This document shows, one piece after another, positions 12,033 to 20,160 of a stretch of DNA of 64,000 bases (positions are counted from its first letter, which is position 1; the number at the start of each line of letters is the position of its first letter). The position numbers and the translations under genes were made by a program. Under the pieces are notes generated by a model. It was given only the letters and a program-made list of their open reading frames with translations, was not told where the DNA came from and ran no database searches. The DNA is from Acidobacteriota bacterium (GTDB taxonomy: Bacteria > Acidobacteriota > Thermoanaerobaculia > UBA5066 > Gp7-AA6): the NCBI GenBank assembly GCA_027307335.1, contig DAHUXD010000060.1, positions 1-64,000 of the forward strand, in the 5' to 3' direction.

Positions 12033-13070
12033 TTACCCGACTTCGGGGGGAACCCGGCCCGGCTCCGGCCCGCTCGCGAGCGTCTGGAGGCCGCTCCGGC
12101 GGAGCGGGCTCGCCGCGAAGAGCGTGAAGCCGATCAGCGAGATCGGCGCGAACGAGACCGCGTGCGCGATCAGGGCGACGCCCGTGGCGACGGCGAGGGG
12201 CACACCGAACAGATTGGTCAGGGCGAACTGCACGGCCGCGTGATAGCCCCCGACGCCTCCCGGCGTCGGCACCACGAGACCGAGGACGGCCGCGCTGGTC
12301 ACGACGTACGCGGCCGAGAGGGGCAGGTCGAGGCCGAACGCTCGCATCACGCAGTAGATCTGGACGTTGATGACGAACCACAGGAAGATCGAGGCGCCGC
12401 CGACGAGCCCGGCGAGGCCCGGAGTCCGCAGCGACGCGAACCCGTCGAGGAACGTGCTCGCCACCCGCCGGGCGGCGGGGCGCAGGCGCTCGGGCAGCAC
12501 GGCGAAGAGACGGTCGAGGAAGCGCTCGGTCGCCGCCCGCCAGAACACGGCGAAGAGCGCGGTCGCGACCGCCACGGCCGCCACTCCGGCCACGGCCCAG
12601 CGCAGGCGCCCGGTCGAGAGGGCGGCGCCCGAAGCGGGCCCGAACGTGAGGGCGAACCCGAGGAAGCAGAGCTGGGAGAGCGCGTCGAGGATGCGCTCGA
12701 ACACGATCGATGCGAGCAGGGCCGCGAAGGGGAGCCCCCGCTCGCGGGCGAGCATCGCCGGCCGGAGGACCTCGCCCGCTCGCGCGGGCAGAACGGCATT
12801 GGCCGCGAAGCCGACCGCGGTCGCCCGGAACGCGGGGAAAAAGGGGACCGCGCCGATCGGCCGGAGGATCCAGACCCACCGGAGGGCCCTCAGGGCGAAC
12901 GTGGCGACCGAGATGGCGATGCTCGCCGCGAGCCAGCCCGGCGAGGCGGCGGCGATGCGGGCCCCGATCTCGGAGAGGGGGACCCGGGAGAGAAAGAACG
13001 CGAACAGGCCGATGGCCAGGACGCCGGAGGCAATCGCCTGGAAACGGCGGGAGTGCAGGAGGCGCTTCAT
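12033..13070 (-). CDS. Lysylphosphatidylglycerol synthase TM-region / UPF0104 membrane protein
   Basis: The 345-residue polytopic protein has about eight membrane helices and belongs to the LPG synthase TM-domain (UPF0104, flippase-like) family. The signature VLPARAGEVLRPAML is near residue 93 and the PTPGGVGGYHAA motif is near residue 270. Relatives without the synthase domain are proposed lipid flippases or lipid-biosynthesis partners; the substrate is unknown here. It lies 11 nt upstream of nrdR on the same strand but nrdR may have its own promoter. Confidence 0.85.
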   Translation of the reverse strand: MKRLLHSRRFQAIASGVLAIGLFAFFLSRVPLSEIGARIAAASPGWLAASIAISVATFALRALRWVWILRPIGAVPFFPAFRATAVGFAANAVLPARAGEVLRPAMLARERGLPFAALLASIVFERILDALSQLCFLGFALTFGPASGAALSTGRLRWAVAGVAAVAVATALFAVFWRAATERFLDRLFAVLPERLRPAARRVASTFLDGFASLRTPGLAGLVGGASIFLWFVINVQIYCVMRAFGLDLPLSAAYVVTSAAVLGLVVPTPGGVGGYHAAVQFALTNLFGVPLAVATGVALIAHAVSFAPISLIGFTLFAASPLRRSGLQTLASGPEPGRVPPEVG

Positions 13071-13221
13071 CGCGTGACCGGCGTCACCCGCGAAAGGCTC
13101 GCGCCCGTCGCGTCCGCCCGTTTTGCGGGAACGCGCCTTTCGAGCAGGAAATGCACTGGCCAGTATTTAACAACGGTAGAGGCCTTTTGCCTAAAAAAAT
13201 GAGGCGAAGACTCGGTGACGC

Positions 13222-13250
13222 TTGACTTTTGGGCCCAATTTCCACATTCT
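13222..13250 (+). promoter_or_regulatory. Promoter of the Ig-repeat secreted protein gene
   Basis: TTGACT (13222-13227) and CATTCT (13245-13250) are spaced 17 nt apart in an unusually AT-rich stretch. They are followed by GGGAGG (13265-13270), a good ribosome-binding site for ATG 13278. Confidence 0.5.
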
Positions 13251-13277
13251 TTTCTTAAATTTTCGGGAGGAAAGCGC

Positions 13278-14987
13278 ATGGAGAGGAAGGCGCTCCGGAT
13301 TCTAGCGCTCGTCGGGGCCGTGTCGTTGGTGCTCGCCGCCGGCGCCGTGGCGCAGCCGATCGGGGCGATCGACAGCCCGACCGAGGGGCAGACGGTTTCG
13401 GGCGTGGTGCGCGTCTCCGGCTTCGTGCTCGACATGAACGCCGTGCAGAGCGTCGAGGTGCTCGTCGACGGCGCGGCGGTCAACAGCGCGCAGCTCTACC
13501 TGCCGCGCATCGACGTGCTTCTGATGTTCCCGACCTACGCCGGCAGCCCGACCGCGCAACCCGGCTTCATCACGTCCTTCCTCGCCGGCAACTACGCCAA
13601 CGGGCCGCACAACGTCGCGATCCGCGTGACGGAGTCGGCGTCGCAGGCCCAGACGATCGTCGCGAGCGTCGACGTCGTCGTGGACAACACGGTCAACCAG
13701 GCGCCGTTCGGGTACGTCGACATCCCGAGCCCCGTCGGCCTGACCGGGGCGAACGGCTCGTTTCCCGTGTTCGGCTGGGCGCTCGACGACGTGTCCGTCA
13801 ACCACGTCGACATCCTGATCGATGGCCAGGAGGTCGCGGGATCGGTCGGCAGCGGCTCGCCGTCGACGGCCCTGTACGGATATCCGCGCGCCGACGTTGC
13901 CGCCGCGTTTCCCGACGTCCCCGGCTCGCTGAACTCGGGCTTCCAGGCGAACATCGACACGACCGCGCTCGTCAACGGCATCCACATCCTCTCGGTGTGG
14001 GCGTGGGACGATCAGGGTCTGGGCCGCGACATCGGCGACCGGACGATCCAGGTGATCAACAACGCGGCGAACCTCGCGCCGTTCGGCGACATCGACTTCC
14101 CGCTCGACAAGGCGTCGCTCCTGTGCACGAATTTCACCAGCGGCAGCGACGGGTATCCCTCGCCGTGCACGCCGGAGCTGTGCGGCGCGCCGCTGTTCGT
14201 TCCCAACTTCATCGAGGGCTGGGCCCTCGACGTCGGCGCGCGCCTCGACCAGGGCCAGGTCGCCTACGTCGAGCTCCTCCTCGACGGACAGATCGTGTCG
14301 AACAGCCGCACGGATTGCGTCCAGCAGGGCGCGACGCTGATGGACTGCTATGGCATCAACCGTCCGGACATCGCGCAGCTGTATCCCGGCTACGTGAACG
14401 CCGACAACGCCGGGTTCAACTTCACGATCTTCCTGGCGCACAACACGAACGACCTGTCGAACGAGATCGCCATCTACCTGCCCACGACCAATCCGGCGAA
14501 CCCGGTCCCCGTCGGCTTCACGACTCCGGGCAAGCACACGATCGCGATCCGCGCGGGCGACGATACGTCGACCGTCACCCAGTTCGGCGCCATGTCGGTG
14601 GACATCCTTTGCGACCAGTCCGCCACGGGCTCGGCGGATCAGCCGTCGTTCGGCTTCATCGACAAGCCGGTCAACATGGAGCAGATCAGCGGCAACGCGT
14701 ACCAGGTGTTCGGCTGGGCGTACGACCTGCAGGGCGTTCAGACGGTCCAGGTGGACGTGGACGGTCAGGTGGTCGGCAACGCGACGTACGGTCTCTACCG
14801 GCCCGACGTCCCGCCGATGGACTCGCGCGTCCGCTCCGCGAACGTCGGCTTCTCGTTCATCCTCGACACGACGCAGCTCTCGAACACGCAGCACGACATC
14901 GTCGTGTACGTCATCGACCACGGCGGGCACCGCACCGAGATCGGGCGCCGGAAGGCAGTGGTCAACAACAACGTCTCGACGCACTGA
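13278..14987 (+). CDS. Secreted protein with tandem Ig-like domains
   Basis: The 569-residue predicted exported protein has a signal peptide (residues 1-24, cleavage after AVAQP-like AGAVA). Four to five tandem units of about 105-130 residues follow. Each starts with a G-x-(V/I)D-x-P strand (PIGAIDSP, PFGYVDIP, PFGDIDFP, SFGFIDKP), then FGWALDD/VFGWAYD and a VDGQxV strand, then YPRADV/LYRPDV and a closing GIHxxxVWAWDD or TQHDIVVYVIDH strand. This is a bacterial Ig-like architecture; the middle unit has an insertion with several cysteines. No anchor, protease or enzyme domain is seen, so an extracellular or cell-surface role is inferred. The start at ATG 13278 is preferred over an upstream in-frame GTG at 13215, which would lie inside the promoter. 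Confidence 0.8.
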   Translation: MERKALRILALVGAVSLVLAAGAVAQPIGAIDSPTEGQTVSGVVRVSGFVLDMNAVQSVEVLVDGAAVNSAQLYLPRIDVLLMFPTYAGSPTAQPGFITSFLAGNYANGPHNVAIRVTESASQAQTIVASVDVVVDNTVNQAPFGYVDIPSPVGLTGANGSFPVFGWALDDVSVNHVDILIDGQEVAGSVGSGSPSTALYGYPRADVAAAFPDVPGSLNSGFQANIDTTALVNGIHILSVWAWDDQGLGRDIGDRTIQVINNAANLAPFGDIDFPLDKASLLCTNFTSGSDGYPSPCTPELCGAPLFVPNFIEGWALDVGARLDQGQVAYVELLLDGQIVSNSRTDCVQQGATLMDCYGINRPDIAQLYPGYVNADNAGFNFTIFLAHNTNDLSNEIAIYLPTTNPANPVPVGFTTPGKHTIAIRAGDDTSTVTQFGAMSVDILCDQSATGSADQPSFGFIDKPVNMEQISGNAYQVFGWAYDLQGVQTVQVDVDGQVVGNATYGLYRPDVPPMDSRVRSANVGFSFILDTTQLSNTQHDIVVYVIDHGGHRTEIGRRKAVVNNNVSTH

Positions 14988-15021
14988 TCGAAAGACCCGG
15001 GGTCATCCCCGAGAAACCATC

Positions 15022-15051
15022 GCCCCGCCGAAAGGCGGGGCATTTTGTTTT
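15022..15051 (+). terminator. Intrinsic terminator after the Ig-repeat gene
   Basis: GCCCCGCC-GAAA-GGCGGGGC forms an 8-bp stem with a GAAA tetraloop, followed by ATTTTGTTTT. This is the best rho-independent terminator in the window. Confidence 0.9.
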
Positions 15052-15104
15052 CGGGACGGAACGTCGGCGGGGCGTCCTCTGACGGTGAATCGCAGAAAAG
15101 GCCT

Positions 15105-15110
15105 TACGCT
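15105..15110 (+). promoter_or_regulatory. Possible -10 element (TACGCT) of the glyoxalase-like gene
   Basis: TACGCT ends 6 nt before the GTG start, the same short spacing seen at other transcription units here. Sequence match to TATAAT is weak. Confidence 0.3.
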
Positions 15111-15116
15111 CCGGCC

Positions 15117-15746
15117 GTGAACAGGCCCGAGCTCGATCATCTGGTCTACGCAACCCCGGATCTCGAATCGACCGTGGATGCGCTGGAGGCGAGCCTGGGC
15201 GTCCGGGCCGTCGAGGGGGGGCGGCACATCGGCGAAGGGACGCGCAACGCGCTGCTGGGCCTGGGTCCGTCGTCCTACCTTGAAATCCTGGGTCCCGATC
15301 CCGGCCAGCCGGCGCCCGGCCGGCCACTATGGTTCGGACTCGAGGGCCTGACGGATCCCCGGCTGACCCGCTGGGCGATGCGGACGGGGGATCTCGAGAC
15401 CATCGGCGAGCGCGCCCGGGCCGCCGGCGCCCGGCTCGGACCCGTCGAGGACGGCCAGCGGCGTCGGGCCGACGGATCCCCCCTTGCCTGGCGCTTCACG
15501 GATCCGCACGTGACGACCGCCGACGGGATCGTCCCATTCTTCATCGACTGGGGCGCCTCGGCGCACCCGGCGCGGAGCGCGCCGACCGGCGTGTCGCTGC
15601 TGGCGCTCCGGGCCGAGCACCCCTACCCCGCGGGCGTCGCCTCGCTGCTGCGGGCGATCGGAGTCGACCTGCCGGTCACCAGGGGGGATCGGCCGGCCCT
15701 GATCGCGGTGCTCGAGGGGCCGAGAGGGATGGTCGAGTTGCGGTAA
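15117..15746 (+). CDS. VOC-superfamily glyoxalase-like protein
   Basis: The 209-residue protein belongs to the Glyoxalase_3 (PF13468-like) group of the vicinal-oxygen-chelate fold. It starts with RPELDHLVYATPDLESTVDALEASLGV-type sequence, in which His in LDHLVY is the likely first metal ligand. It continues with GTRNALLGLGPSSYLEIL (Glu ligand) and a second half with PFFIDWG near residue 140. Substrate unknown. GTG 15117 was chosen because it lies after the upstream terminator and matches the family start; an upstream in-frame ATG lies within the terminator. No operon partner. Confidence 0.8.
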   Translation: MNRPELDHLVYATPDLESTVDALEASLGVRAVEGGRHIGEGTRNALLGLGPSSYLEILGPDPGQPAPGRPLWFGLEGLTDPRLTRWAMRTGDLETIGERARAAGARLGPVEDGQRRRADGSPLAWRFTDPHVTTADGIVPFFIDWGASAHPARSAPTGVSLLALRAEHPYPAGVASLLRAIGVDLPVTRGDRPALIAVLEGPRGMVELR

Positions 15747-15767
15747 ACGCAAGGATGGCGGGCGCGC

Positions 15768-15803
15768 GCCCCACCCCCAGCCCCTCTCCCGGCGGGAGAG
15801 GGG
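15768..15803. repeat. Dispersed hairpin repeat, copy 1 (inverted orientation)
   Basis: CCCCTCTCCC (15781-15790) pairs perfectly with GGGAGAGGGG (15794-15803) across a 3-nt loop, preceded by GCCCCACCCCCAG. It is the reverse orientation of copies at 27483-27514 and 54088-54125, and here sits at a convergent gene junction. Confidence 0.8.
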
Positions 15804-15805
15804 TT

Positions 15806-17455
15806 CTAGCCGCCGGCCTTCACCGCCATCTCGCGCTTCTTCTTGGGCAGGCTCGCGACGCGCGAGGCCTCGCCGAAGAGGGTCAGCGCCTTCTGGATCT
15901 GCGGGTCGCCGCTCGCGAACGCCCTCCGCCCCGCCTCGGGTCCGAACTTGGCGTTCTCGATCTCGATCCGGATCGCGAGATCGACCAGCGCGCGGTTCGG
16001 GTCCTCGTCGTACGCCTTCTGGAGGTCGGCCGCCGTCGAGTACTTGGCGGAGTTCTCGACGAACTGGAAGAACTCCTGTCTGATCTCCGGCGTGATCTCG
16101 AGGTCGGCCGAGGCGTTCGGGTGACGCGCGAGCCAGTCGACGGCGAAGTTGAAGAAGGCGTAGCGCGCGAGCAGCTGCTGCAGCAGCTTCGAGTCGCGGT
16201 CGTTCTTGACGATGACGTCCGGCGTGATGCCACCCTGCGCGTACACGATGCGGCCGGCGTCCGTGTAGAAAACGGCGCTCTCGCCGTGCGGGGCCTCGTC
16301 GCCCGTCTGGGCGCCCGCGACGGAGTCGGGATCGCCGGGGTTCACGTAGGCGAGGAGATCGGTGTAGTCCCGCTGGATCCAGCGTCCCGACGGCGTGTAG
16401 TAGCGGGCCGTCGTCAGGGCGAGGCCCGCGCCGTACGACAGCGTGTAGACGCTCTGCACCAGGCCCTTGCCCCACGTGCGCTGGCCGACGATGAGGCCGC
16501 GATCGTGGTCCTGGATGGCGCCCGCCACGATTTCCGAGGCGGAGGCGGACCCGCGGTTGACGAGGACGACCAGAGGCAGATCGATGTGCGGCCCGTCGCC
16601 GGGCGCGTAGTACTCCTGCGCCGAGGACGCGGTGCGGCCCTTCGTGTACACGACCATGTCGCCCTTCGGCACGAACACGTCGGTGACGTCGACCGCCTGC
16701 TCGAGCACGCCGCCCGGGTTGCCGCGCAGGTCGAACAGGAGCTTGTTCATGCCCTGCTTGCGCAGCTTCTCGATCGCCTCGTAGAGCTCCTTCGAGGAGG
16801 TGTGGGTGAAGTCCGAGAGCATGATGTAGCCGACGCCCGGCTCGAGCATGAACGCGTAGCGCACGGACTTCGTCGGGATCTCGGCGCGGGTGATCGTCAT
16901 GACGATCGGCTCGGGGAAGCCGACGCGCCGAAGCCGGATCGTCACCGCCGTTCCCTTGGGGCCCCGGAGCTTGCGCACGACGTCCTCGGTCGAGACGTCG
17001 TCCTTCAGCTCCTCGTCGCCGATGTGGGTGATGATGTCGCCCGCCCGGACGCCCATCCGGTAGGCCGGCGTGCCCTCCATCGGCGAGATGACCGTGATCT
17101 TGCCCATCCGCTTCTGGATCTGGATGCCCAGCCCGTAGAAGGAGCCGTGCTGCTTCTCCTTCATCGCCGAGAACTCGTCCGGCTCGAGGAACGCCGTGTG
17201 CGGGTCGAGACGGCCGAGCATGCCGTGGATCGAGGCGTACACGATCTTGTCCGGCGGAATCGGCTCGGGCGCCCAGTCGGACAGGGTCGTCAGGATGTCG
17301 GCGTATTCGTCCAGAGACGGGGCCTCCCGCTCCGGCGTGGCGTGCAGCTTGCCGGCGAAGGCGCCGCCGGCGAGCGTGGCGCCCGCAATGAGGGCGAGCG
17401 CGAAGAGGAAGCGGGATTTAGGTCGGTTCAAGGAAACCCCCTCGAGAAGGCTCAT
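15806..17455 (-). CDS. Carboxy-terminal processing peptidase (S41 family)
   Basis: This periplasmic serine protease of the CtpA/Prc family cleaves proteins near their C-termini. The 549-residue product has an N-terminal signal anchor (RFLFALALIAGATLAGGAFA), a PDZ domain at about residues 105-190 (GLGIQIQKRMGKITVISPMEGTPA region), and the S41 core with GSASASEIVAGAIQD near residue 303 (catalytic Ser) and GQRTWGKGLVQ near 328 (catalytic Lys). The C-terminal part after about residue 400 is longer than in CtpA and helical. It is divergent from tatA and has a 3' hairpin repeat. Confidence 0.93.
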   Translation of the reverse strand: MSLLEGVSLNRPKSRFLFALALIAGATLAGGAFAGKLHATPEREAPSLDEYADILTTLSDWAPEPIPPDKIVYASIHGMLGRLDPHTAFLEPDEFSAMKEKQHGSFYGLGIQIQKRMGKITVISPMEGTPAYRMGVRAGDIITHIGDEELKDDVSTEDVVRKLRGPKGTAVTIRLRRVGFPEPIVMTITRAEIPTKSVRYAFMLEPGVGYIMLSDFTHTSSKELYEAIEKLRKQGMNKLLFDLRGNPGGVLEQAVDVTDVFVPKGDMVVYTKGRTASSAQEYYAPGDGPHIDLPLVVLVNRGSASASEIVAGAIQDHDRGLIVGQRTWGKGLVQSVYTLSYGAGLALTTARYYTPSGRWIQRDYTDLLAYVNPGDPDSVAGAQTGDEAPHGESAVFYTDAGRIVYAQGGITPDVIVKNDRDSKLLQQLLARYAFFNFAVDWLARHPNASADLEITPEIRQEFFQFVENSAKYSTAADLQKAYDEDPNRALVDLAIRIEIENAKFGPEAGRRAFASGDPQIQKALTLFGEASRVASLPKKKREMAVKAGG

Positions 17456-17504
17456 TCTGGCATGGCGATTCGGGAAAGTCTCGCCGGGGATCGGGCTGGC
17501 GTCG

Positions 17505-17510
17505 TAAAAT
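17505..17510 (+). promoter_or_regulatory. -10 element (TAAAAT) of tatA
   Basis: TAAAAT lies 20 nt before the tatA ATG, in the divergent ctp/tatA spacer, and is followed by GGGGGAAA as the likely ribosome-binding site. No clear -35 is seen. Confidence 0.45.
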
Positions 17511-17530
17511 CGTCATTCCGGGGGGAAAAC

Positions 17531-17848
17531 ATGTTTGGTTCCGTTGGAATGCCCGAATTGATTCTGATTTTTGTCGTGGCCCTCCTCGTCTTCGGGCCGA
17601 AGAAGCTCCCCGAGCTCGGCAAGTCGCTCGGACGCGGTCTGGCGGAATTCAAGAAGGCCTCCGAGGACCTGAAGAAGACGATCGAGGACGAGATCGAGCA
17701 GGGCAAGAAGGAAGCCGCCGACGTCAAGGAGCAGGTCGGCGAGGTCCGCCGGAGTCTTCAGCCGGTCCCGCCCCCGCCGCCGGCCGAGGCGGCTGCGGAG
17801 CCGACGGTGCCGAGGACGGAGCCGGGCGCGCCGATTCGTCCCGCTTGA
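17531..17848 (+). CDS. tatA: Sec-independent translocase subunit TatA/TatB-type
   Basis: This is the pore-forming or adaptor subunit of the twin-arginine translocase, which exports folded proteins across the inner membrane. The 105-residue product has one N-terminal membrane helix (MPELILIFVVALLVFG), the hinge FGPKKLPELG, an amphipathic helix GLAEFKKASEDLKK and an acidic/Pro-rich tail. ELI rather than the TatB-typical GFSEL points to TatA, though it could serve both roles because only one copy is present next to tatC. ATG 17531 follows a GGGGG-rich ribosome-binding site. Confidence 0.93.
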   Translation: MFGSVGMPELILIFVVALLVFGPKKLPELGKSLGRGLAEFKKASEDLKKTIEDEIEQGKKEAADVKEQVGEVRRSLQPVPPPPPAEAAAEPTVPRTEPGAPIRPA

Positions 17849-18633
17849 CCTTCAATCCGCGCGAGCTCCTCGAGGGGAGAGGCCAGCGTCCGCCGGGGGA
17901 GGAGGACGAGCTTCCCCGGATGGGGTTCTTCGAGCATCTCGAAGAGCTCCGGAAGCGGCTGATCGTCTCGCTCATCACGGTCTTCGTGACGTTCCTGGCC
18001 GCGTGGGCGTGGGCACCCGAGATCTTCGAGTTCCTCGCCCGGCCGATCCGGCGGGTGCTGCCGCCCGGCCAGGACCTCTCGTACACCACGCTGACCGAGC
18101 CCTTCCTCATGTACTTCCGGGTGGCGCTCCTCGCCGGAACGCTCCTCGCGTCGCCGATCCTCTTGTGGCAGCTCTGGCTCTTCATCTCGCCCGCGCTCTA
18201 CCGCCGCGAGAAGAGGTGGGTCTTTCCGTTCGTCTTCTTCGGCGTCGTGTTCTTTCTCTCCGGCTGCGCCTTCGCCTACTACGAGGCGTTCCCGCTGGTC
18301 GTGAATTTCCTGATCGGCATCGGCAAGCCCTTCCACGCCGTGATCACGATCAACGAGTACGTCTCGATGTGCACGAAGCTGATCCTCGGGCTCGGCCTCT
18401 GCTTCGAGATGCCGCTGCTCGTCTTCTTCCTCGCGCGGCTCGGAATCGTCTCGGAGCGCTGGCTCCTCGCGAAGTTCAAGTACGCCGTTCTGATCATCTT
18501 CATCATCGCGGCGGTCATCACGCCGACGCCGGACATCGCGACGCAGTGCGTCTTCGCGCTGCCGATGATCGGCCTCTACCTGATGGGGATCGCCGTGGCG
18601 TGGATGTTCCGGAAGAAGGAGCCCGCCGCCTAG
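17845..18633 (+). CDS. tatC: Sec-independent translocase subunit TatC
   Basis: TatC is the six-helix receptor for twin-arginine signal peptides. The 262-residue product shows the N-terminal signature MGFFEHLEELRKRLI near residue 27, the TEPFLMYFRVAL loop near residue 84 and ASPILLWQLWLFISPALY near residue 104. Helices continue to residue 253. The TTG start at 17845 overlaps the tatA stop (TTGA), indicating translational coupling. The 3' end forms a perfect hairpin with the end of kdsC. Confidence 0.95.
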   Translation: MTFNPRELLEGRGQRPPGEEDELPRMGFFEHLEELRKRLIVSLITVFVTFLAAWAWAPEIFEFLARPIRRVLPPGQDLSYTTLTEPFLMYFRVALLAGTLLASPILLWQLWLFISPALYRREKRWVFPFVFFGVVFFLSGCAFAYYEAFPLVVNFLIGIGKPFHAVITINEYVSMCTKLILGLGLCFEMPLLVFFLARLGIVSERWLLAKFKYAVLIIFIIAAVITPTPDIATQCVFALPMIGLYLMGIAVAWMFRKKEPAA

Positions 18634-18647
18634 ACGGACCTAGGCGG
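18626..18647. terminator. Perfect hairpin containing both stop codons (tatC/kdsC)
   Basis: CCGCCTAG (18626-18633) and CTAGGCGG (18640-18647) pair perfectly around the 6-nt spacer ACGGAC. One arm contains the tatC TAG stop, the other the kdsC stop. No T-tract follows. Confidence 0.55.
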
Positions 18648-19146
18648 GACGCCTCGTCACCACTCCCGCCTGCCCGTTCCGTTTCAGGATGATCTCGATG
18701 AACTCCCGGACGGCGCCGCCGCCGCCGGGGGCCCGGGTCACGAGGGAGGCGGCCCGGCGGGCGCCGGGAGCCGCGTCGGCCGGGCAGGCGGAGAGGCCGG
18801 CGGCGTCGAACAAGGGGATGTCCGGCTCGTCGTCCCCCATCGCCGCGATTTCGGCGCGCGAGACGCCGAGCCTTCGCGCCAGCCGGGCGATGACGACTCC
18901 CTTGTCCCGGACACCCTGAAGGCAGTGGGGAACGCCGAGCTCCTTCGCCCGGCGCGCCGTGGCGGGGGAGGAGCGGCCGGAGATCCAGCAGACCGCGATC
19001 CCCGCGGCCGCGGCCTTGCGCATGCCGTGGCCGTCCTTCGTGTTGAAGACCTTGAGCTCGCGCCCCGTCCCGTCGAGATAGATCCGGCCGTCGGTCAGCA
19101 CGCCGTCGACGTCCAGGAAGAGGGCGCGGATGCGGCGCCGCGTCAC
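18640..19146 (-). CDS. kdsC: 3-deoxy-D-manno-octulosonate-8-phosphate phosphatase
   Basis: KdsC is the HAD-type phosphatase that converts Kdo-8-P to Kdo for lipopolysaccharide inner core. The 168-residue product shows HAD motif I FLDVDGVLTDG near residue 9, motif II SGRSS near 58 and motif III GDDEPDIPL near 108, with no cap domain, as in the family. GTG 19146 overlaps the kdsD stop (GTGA), so kdsD-kdsC are coupled. Other Kdo genes follow within 3 kb on the same strand. Confidence 0.93.
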   Translation of the reverse strand: MTRRRIRALFLDVDGVLTDGRIYLDGTGRELKVFNTKDGHGMRKAAAAGIAVCWISGRSSPATARRAKELGVPHCLQGVRDKGVVIARLARRLGVSRAEIAAMGDDEPDIPLFDAAGLSACPADAAPGARRAASLVTRAPGGGGAVREFIEIILKRNGQAGVVTRRPA

Positions 19147-20093
19147 AGGCCGGCCGACAGGAGGTCGTGCATGTGGAGCGCGCCCGACAGCCTCCCGCCC
19201 TCCACGATGAAGAGCGACGTGATCTTCTGCGAGCGCATCACGTCGAGGGCCGCCGCGGCGAACTCGTCGGACGCGATCGTCTTCGCCCCCCTCCGCGCGC
19301 AGGCGCCGGCGGTCTTCTGGAGCTCGCTTGCATCGCGCTCGAGCAGGCGCCGCAGGTCGCCGTCCGAGATCACACCGAAGAGGCGCTCGCCGTCCTCGAC
19401 CACCGCCGTCACGCCCATCATCTTGCGCGACATCTCGTGGATCGCCTCGGTCATCGGGGCCCCGGTCGCCACGCGGGGGATCCGGTCGCCGGTGCGCATC
19501 AGATCCCGCACCTTGAGGAACCGGCGGCCGAGGCTTCCGGCCGGATGGAGCAGCGCGAAGTCCTCGGGCCGGAAGCCGCGCTGCGTCGAGAGGGACATCG
19601 CGAGCGCGTCCCCCATGGCCAGCATCGCCGTCGTCGAGGCGGTCGGCGCCATGTTGAGCGGGCAGGCCTCGCGCGGGATCGCGACCGAGAGGCACACGTC
19701 GGCAGCCCGCGCGACCGGGGATTCCGGGACGCCCGTCATCGCGACGGTGCGGATCTCCCGCTTCCGGGCGAACTCGAGCAGCCGGACCACCTCGGGCGTC
19801 TCGCCGGAGTAGGAGAGCGCCAGCACGACGTCGCCGGGCATGAGCATGCCGAGGTCGCCGTGGCTGGCCTCGCCGGCGTGGAGGAAGTAGGCGGGCGTGC
19901 CCGTCGAGGCGAGCGTCGCGGCGATCTTCTCGGCGATCAGCCCCGACTTGCCGATCCCCGTCAGACAGAGGCGGCCCTTCGTGGTCTCGATCGCTTCGAC
20001 GGCGGCGAGGAATCCCGGACCGAGATTGTCGATCTGGCGGCGGACCGAGTCCGCCTCGATCTCGAGGACGCGCCGCGCGGTGTCGAGAGTCAT
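19143..20093 (-). CDS. kdsD: Arabinose-5-phosphate isomerase (KdsD/KpsF/GutQ family)
   Basis: This sugar-phosphate isomerase converts ribulose-5-P to arabinose-5-P, the first committed Kdo precursor. The 316-residue product has an N-terminal SIS domain (GIGKSGLIAEKIAATLASTG near residue 46, SYSGET near 94) and two C-terminal CBS domains (from about residue 205: VRDLMRTGDRIPRV and later FGVISDGDLRRLL). ATG 20093 matches the usual family start; a TAATAT hexamer lies 10-15 nt upstream on this strand. It is divergent from the DedA-rhodanese gene. Confidence 0.94.
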   Translation of the reverse strand: MTLDTARRVLEIEADSVRRQIDNLGPGFLAAVEAIETTKGRLCLTGIGKSGLIAEKIAATLASTGTPAYFLHAGEASHGDLGMLMPGDVVLALSYSGETPEVVRLLEFARKREIRTVAMTGVPESPVARAADVCLSVAIPREACPLNMAPTASTTAMLAMGDALAMSLSTQRGFRPEDFALLHPAGSLGRRFLKVRDLMRTGDRIPRVATGAPMTEAIHEMSRKMMGVTAVVEDGERLFGVISDGDLRRLLERDASELQKTAGACARRGAKTIASDEFAAAALDVMRSQKITSLFIVEGGRLSGALHMHDLLSAGL

Positions 20094-20146
20094 GGCGGAC
20101 CTAATATTAACCAGACCCCCGGACCCGGCCGTCGTTCTGTTTCCCT

Positions 20147-20152
20147 TATGAT
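20147..20152 (+). promoter_or_regulatory. -10 element (TATGAT) of the DedA-rhodanese gene
   Basis: TATGAT ends 8 nt before the ATG at 20161, which would give a leaderless transcript; the intervening CGTTTTCC has no ribosome-binding site. No good -35 is seen. Confidence 0.5.
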
Positions 20153-20160
20153 CGTTTTCC

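Noticed and set aside
13199-13204. A-run after GGCCTTTTGCCT as a terminator
   Set aside because: The run is A on the plus strand and precedes the stem on the minus strand, so the U-tract is on the wrong side for both.
13200-13214. Upstream GTG at 13215 as start of the Ig-repeat protein
   Set aside because: It would place the signal peptide 21 residues inside the protein and the promoter within the coding region.
13071-13277. Riboswitch (cyclic di-GMP or other) before the Ig-repeat gene
   Set aside because: No match to the conserved core of known classes could be seen; only a weak small stem and an A-run are present.
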